The translations under genes were made by a program, and so were the position numbers. The notes below the pieces were generated by a model. The model saw only the letters and a program-made list of their open reading frames with translations. It was not told the origin of the DNA and ran no database searches. Shown one piece after another: positions 5,814-6,216 of a DNA stretch of 6,216 nt. Origin of the DNA: Chrysiogenia bacterium (GTDB lineage Bacteria > JAGRBM01). The stretch covers positions 1 through 6,216 of the forward strand of contig JAGRBM010000429.1 in the NCBI GenBank assembly GCA_020434085.1. Direction: 5' to 3'. Within the stretch, counting starts at the first letter, position 1, and every line of letters starts with the position of its first letter.

Positions 5814-5831
5814 TCCCTCGCCGTCGGGGGA
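5814..5831. repeat. Degenerate hairpin related to the C5/G5 family
   Basis: TCCCTCG (5814-5820) pairs with CGGGGGA (5825-5831) around CCGT with one G-T wobble. An upstream TTCAGCGCTTC (5787-5797) echoes the start of the 68-bp unit, so this may be a decayed copy. Confidence 0.4.
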
Positions 5832-5899
5832 CGCTGCGCGCCTCCTTTGTTCATACAGAATCTCGCCACTCGGCGGGGCTGCGTTCCGGCCCATTCTTC

Positions 5900-5971
5900 G
5901 TAGGGGCGGGGTCGACCCGCCCTCTGATTGCGCAACCGGTTCGAGGGAGGGCGGGTAAACCCCGCCCCTAC
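5900..5971. repeat. 72-bp inverted-repeat element (REPIN-like)
   Basis: Two 25-bp units face each other: 5900-5924 and 5947-5971. The reverse complement of the right unit differs from the left unit only at two central bases (CG against TT). Each unit reads GTAGGGGCGGGGT-NN-ACCCGCCCTC and is itself nearly palindromic. The 22-base spacer holds the palindromes TTGCGCAA (5928-5935) and ACCGGT (5935-5940). Two inverted REP units around a short spacer are the layout of a REPIN, a small non-autonomous element thought to be moved by a RAYT transposase in trans. No transposase is in the window. Confidence 0.85.
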
Positions 5972-6013
5972 ACCGGCGTTGCGTGCGATGGGCCCGCGCG
6001 TCAGTTCTCGCAC

Positions 6014-6216
6014 TCACCCCGGCGGCGCCCGCTCTCCCGCGTCGGGGACTTCTCCGGCCGCATCTTTTCCAATGCACTTGCGCTCACTTTCTTGCGCGAC
6101 CGGCATGCCCGGCCAGCACTCGCAGGCCATGACGGGCGTGAACGCGGCGGCCGCTTCGACGCCGTGGGTTCTTGCGAGCAGGACGCGGTAGAGCCGCGAG
6201 GTCCACTTCAGGCGCG
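6014..6216 (-). CDS. C-terminal end of an unrecognised protein (partial, N-terminus off the window)
   Basis: On the minus strand one frame is open from the window edge to a TGA at 6014-6016, giving 66 codons. It begins RLKWTSRLYRVLLARTHG and ends GERAPPG. Codons from the edge to about residue 39 end almost always in G or C, like the real genes here, and the peptide (two Trp, three Cys in total, balanced charge) reads like protein rather than a shadow. The last 25 or so residues are less biased and may be a variable tail. Both other minus-strand frames hit stops in this stretch. I recognise no family. It would be transcribed toward the repeat island and in the same direction as the enoyl-CoA hydratase gene. 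Confidence 0.45.
   Translation of the reverse strand, partial: RLKWTSRLYRVLLARTHGVEAAAAFTPVMACECWPGMPVAQESERKCIGKDAAGEVPDAGERAPPG

Larger units (their letters stand above)
5459..6013. other. Intergenic repeat island (555 bp)
   Basis: No gene is supported here. ORFs on both strands simply read through the repeats and give duplicated low-complexity peptides. Bases 5459-5565 hold the enoyl-CoA hydratase leader and a weak promoter. Bases 5566-5831 hold two 68-bp direct repeats and two related hairpins. Bases 5900-5971 hold an inverted pair of 25-bp units. The heptamer GCGCTTC recurs at 5571, 5641, 5648, 5661 and 5791, and inverted at 5556-5562. Confidence 0.75.

Noticed and set aside
5566-5831. 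CRISPR-like array
   Set aside because: There are only two near-identical units. The units are longer than normal CRISPR repeats, the single 22-base spacer shares motifs with the repeats, and no cas gene is present.
5459-6013. N-terminal extension of the enoyl-CoA hydratase family protein by 185 codons
   Set aside because: The frame stays open only because it reads through repeats whose 90-base period keeps phase, giving a duplicated SPTSLKLRRAASPVCGG-type peptide. The crotonase fold starts at MEIPPFEDL, and GAGGA lies just before that ATG.

Overview
The window looks like chromosomal DNA from a high-GC Gram-negative bacterium. Codons end mostly in G or C, there is a lipoprotein with a lipobox, and there are stand-alone acyl-CoA metabolism genes and REP-like intergenic repeats. 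A myxobacterial or other deltaproteobacteria-like lineage would fit, but this is an impression from gene style. Nothing in the window fixes the taxon.

Layout. (1) Positions 1-2726, minus strand: the first 908 residues of a very large secreted lipoprotein. It has a clear signal peptide, a long Gly/Ser/Asp/Tyr/Pro-rich body with many cysteines, and a beta-propeller-like segment just before the window edge. Its C-terminus lies outside the window. The long plus-strand ORF at 714-2207 is an antisense shadow of it. (2) Positions 2727-3254: a 528-base divergent intergenic region. The half near the lipoprotein is relatively AT-rich and holds weak promoter-like elements and a dyad. The half near the carboxylase is extremely GC-rich, with five GGGCCC hexamers. 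(3) Positions 3255-4634, plus strand: a complete biotin carboxylase subunit (AccC/PccA type, no biotin-carrier domain), preceded by an AGGAG ribosome binding site. (4) Positions 4654-4683: a strong hairpin terminator shared by two convergent genes. (5) Positions 4682-5458, minus strand: a complete enoyl-CoA hydratase/isomerase family protein of 258 aa. (6) Positions 5459-6013: a repeat island. It holds two 68-bp direct repeats carrying paired hairpins, two further hairpins of similar form, a 12-bp palindrome, and a 72-bp REPIN-like element made of two inverted 25-bp units. (7) Positions 6014-6216, minus strand: the probable C-terminal 66 codons of an unrecognised gene entering from the right.

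The two enzyme genes both act on acyl-CoA thioesters: ATP-dependent carboxylation of biotin for an acyl-CoA carboxylase, and a crotonase-fold reaction. They are convergent, so they are neighbours and not an operon. Neither a biotin carrier protein nor a carboxyltransferase is encoded here, so the biotin carboxylase must work with partners encoded elsewhere. I see no convincing new multi-gene system. The least explained items are the giant lipoprotein with its recurring FG(I/V)P(Y/F)xG motif and the mixed repeat island.
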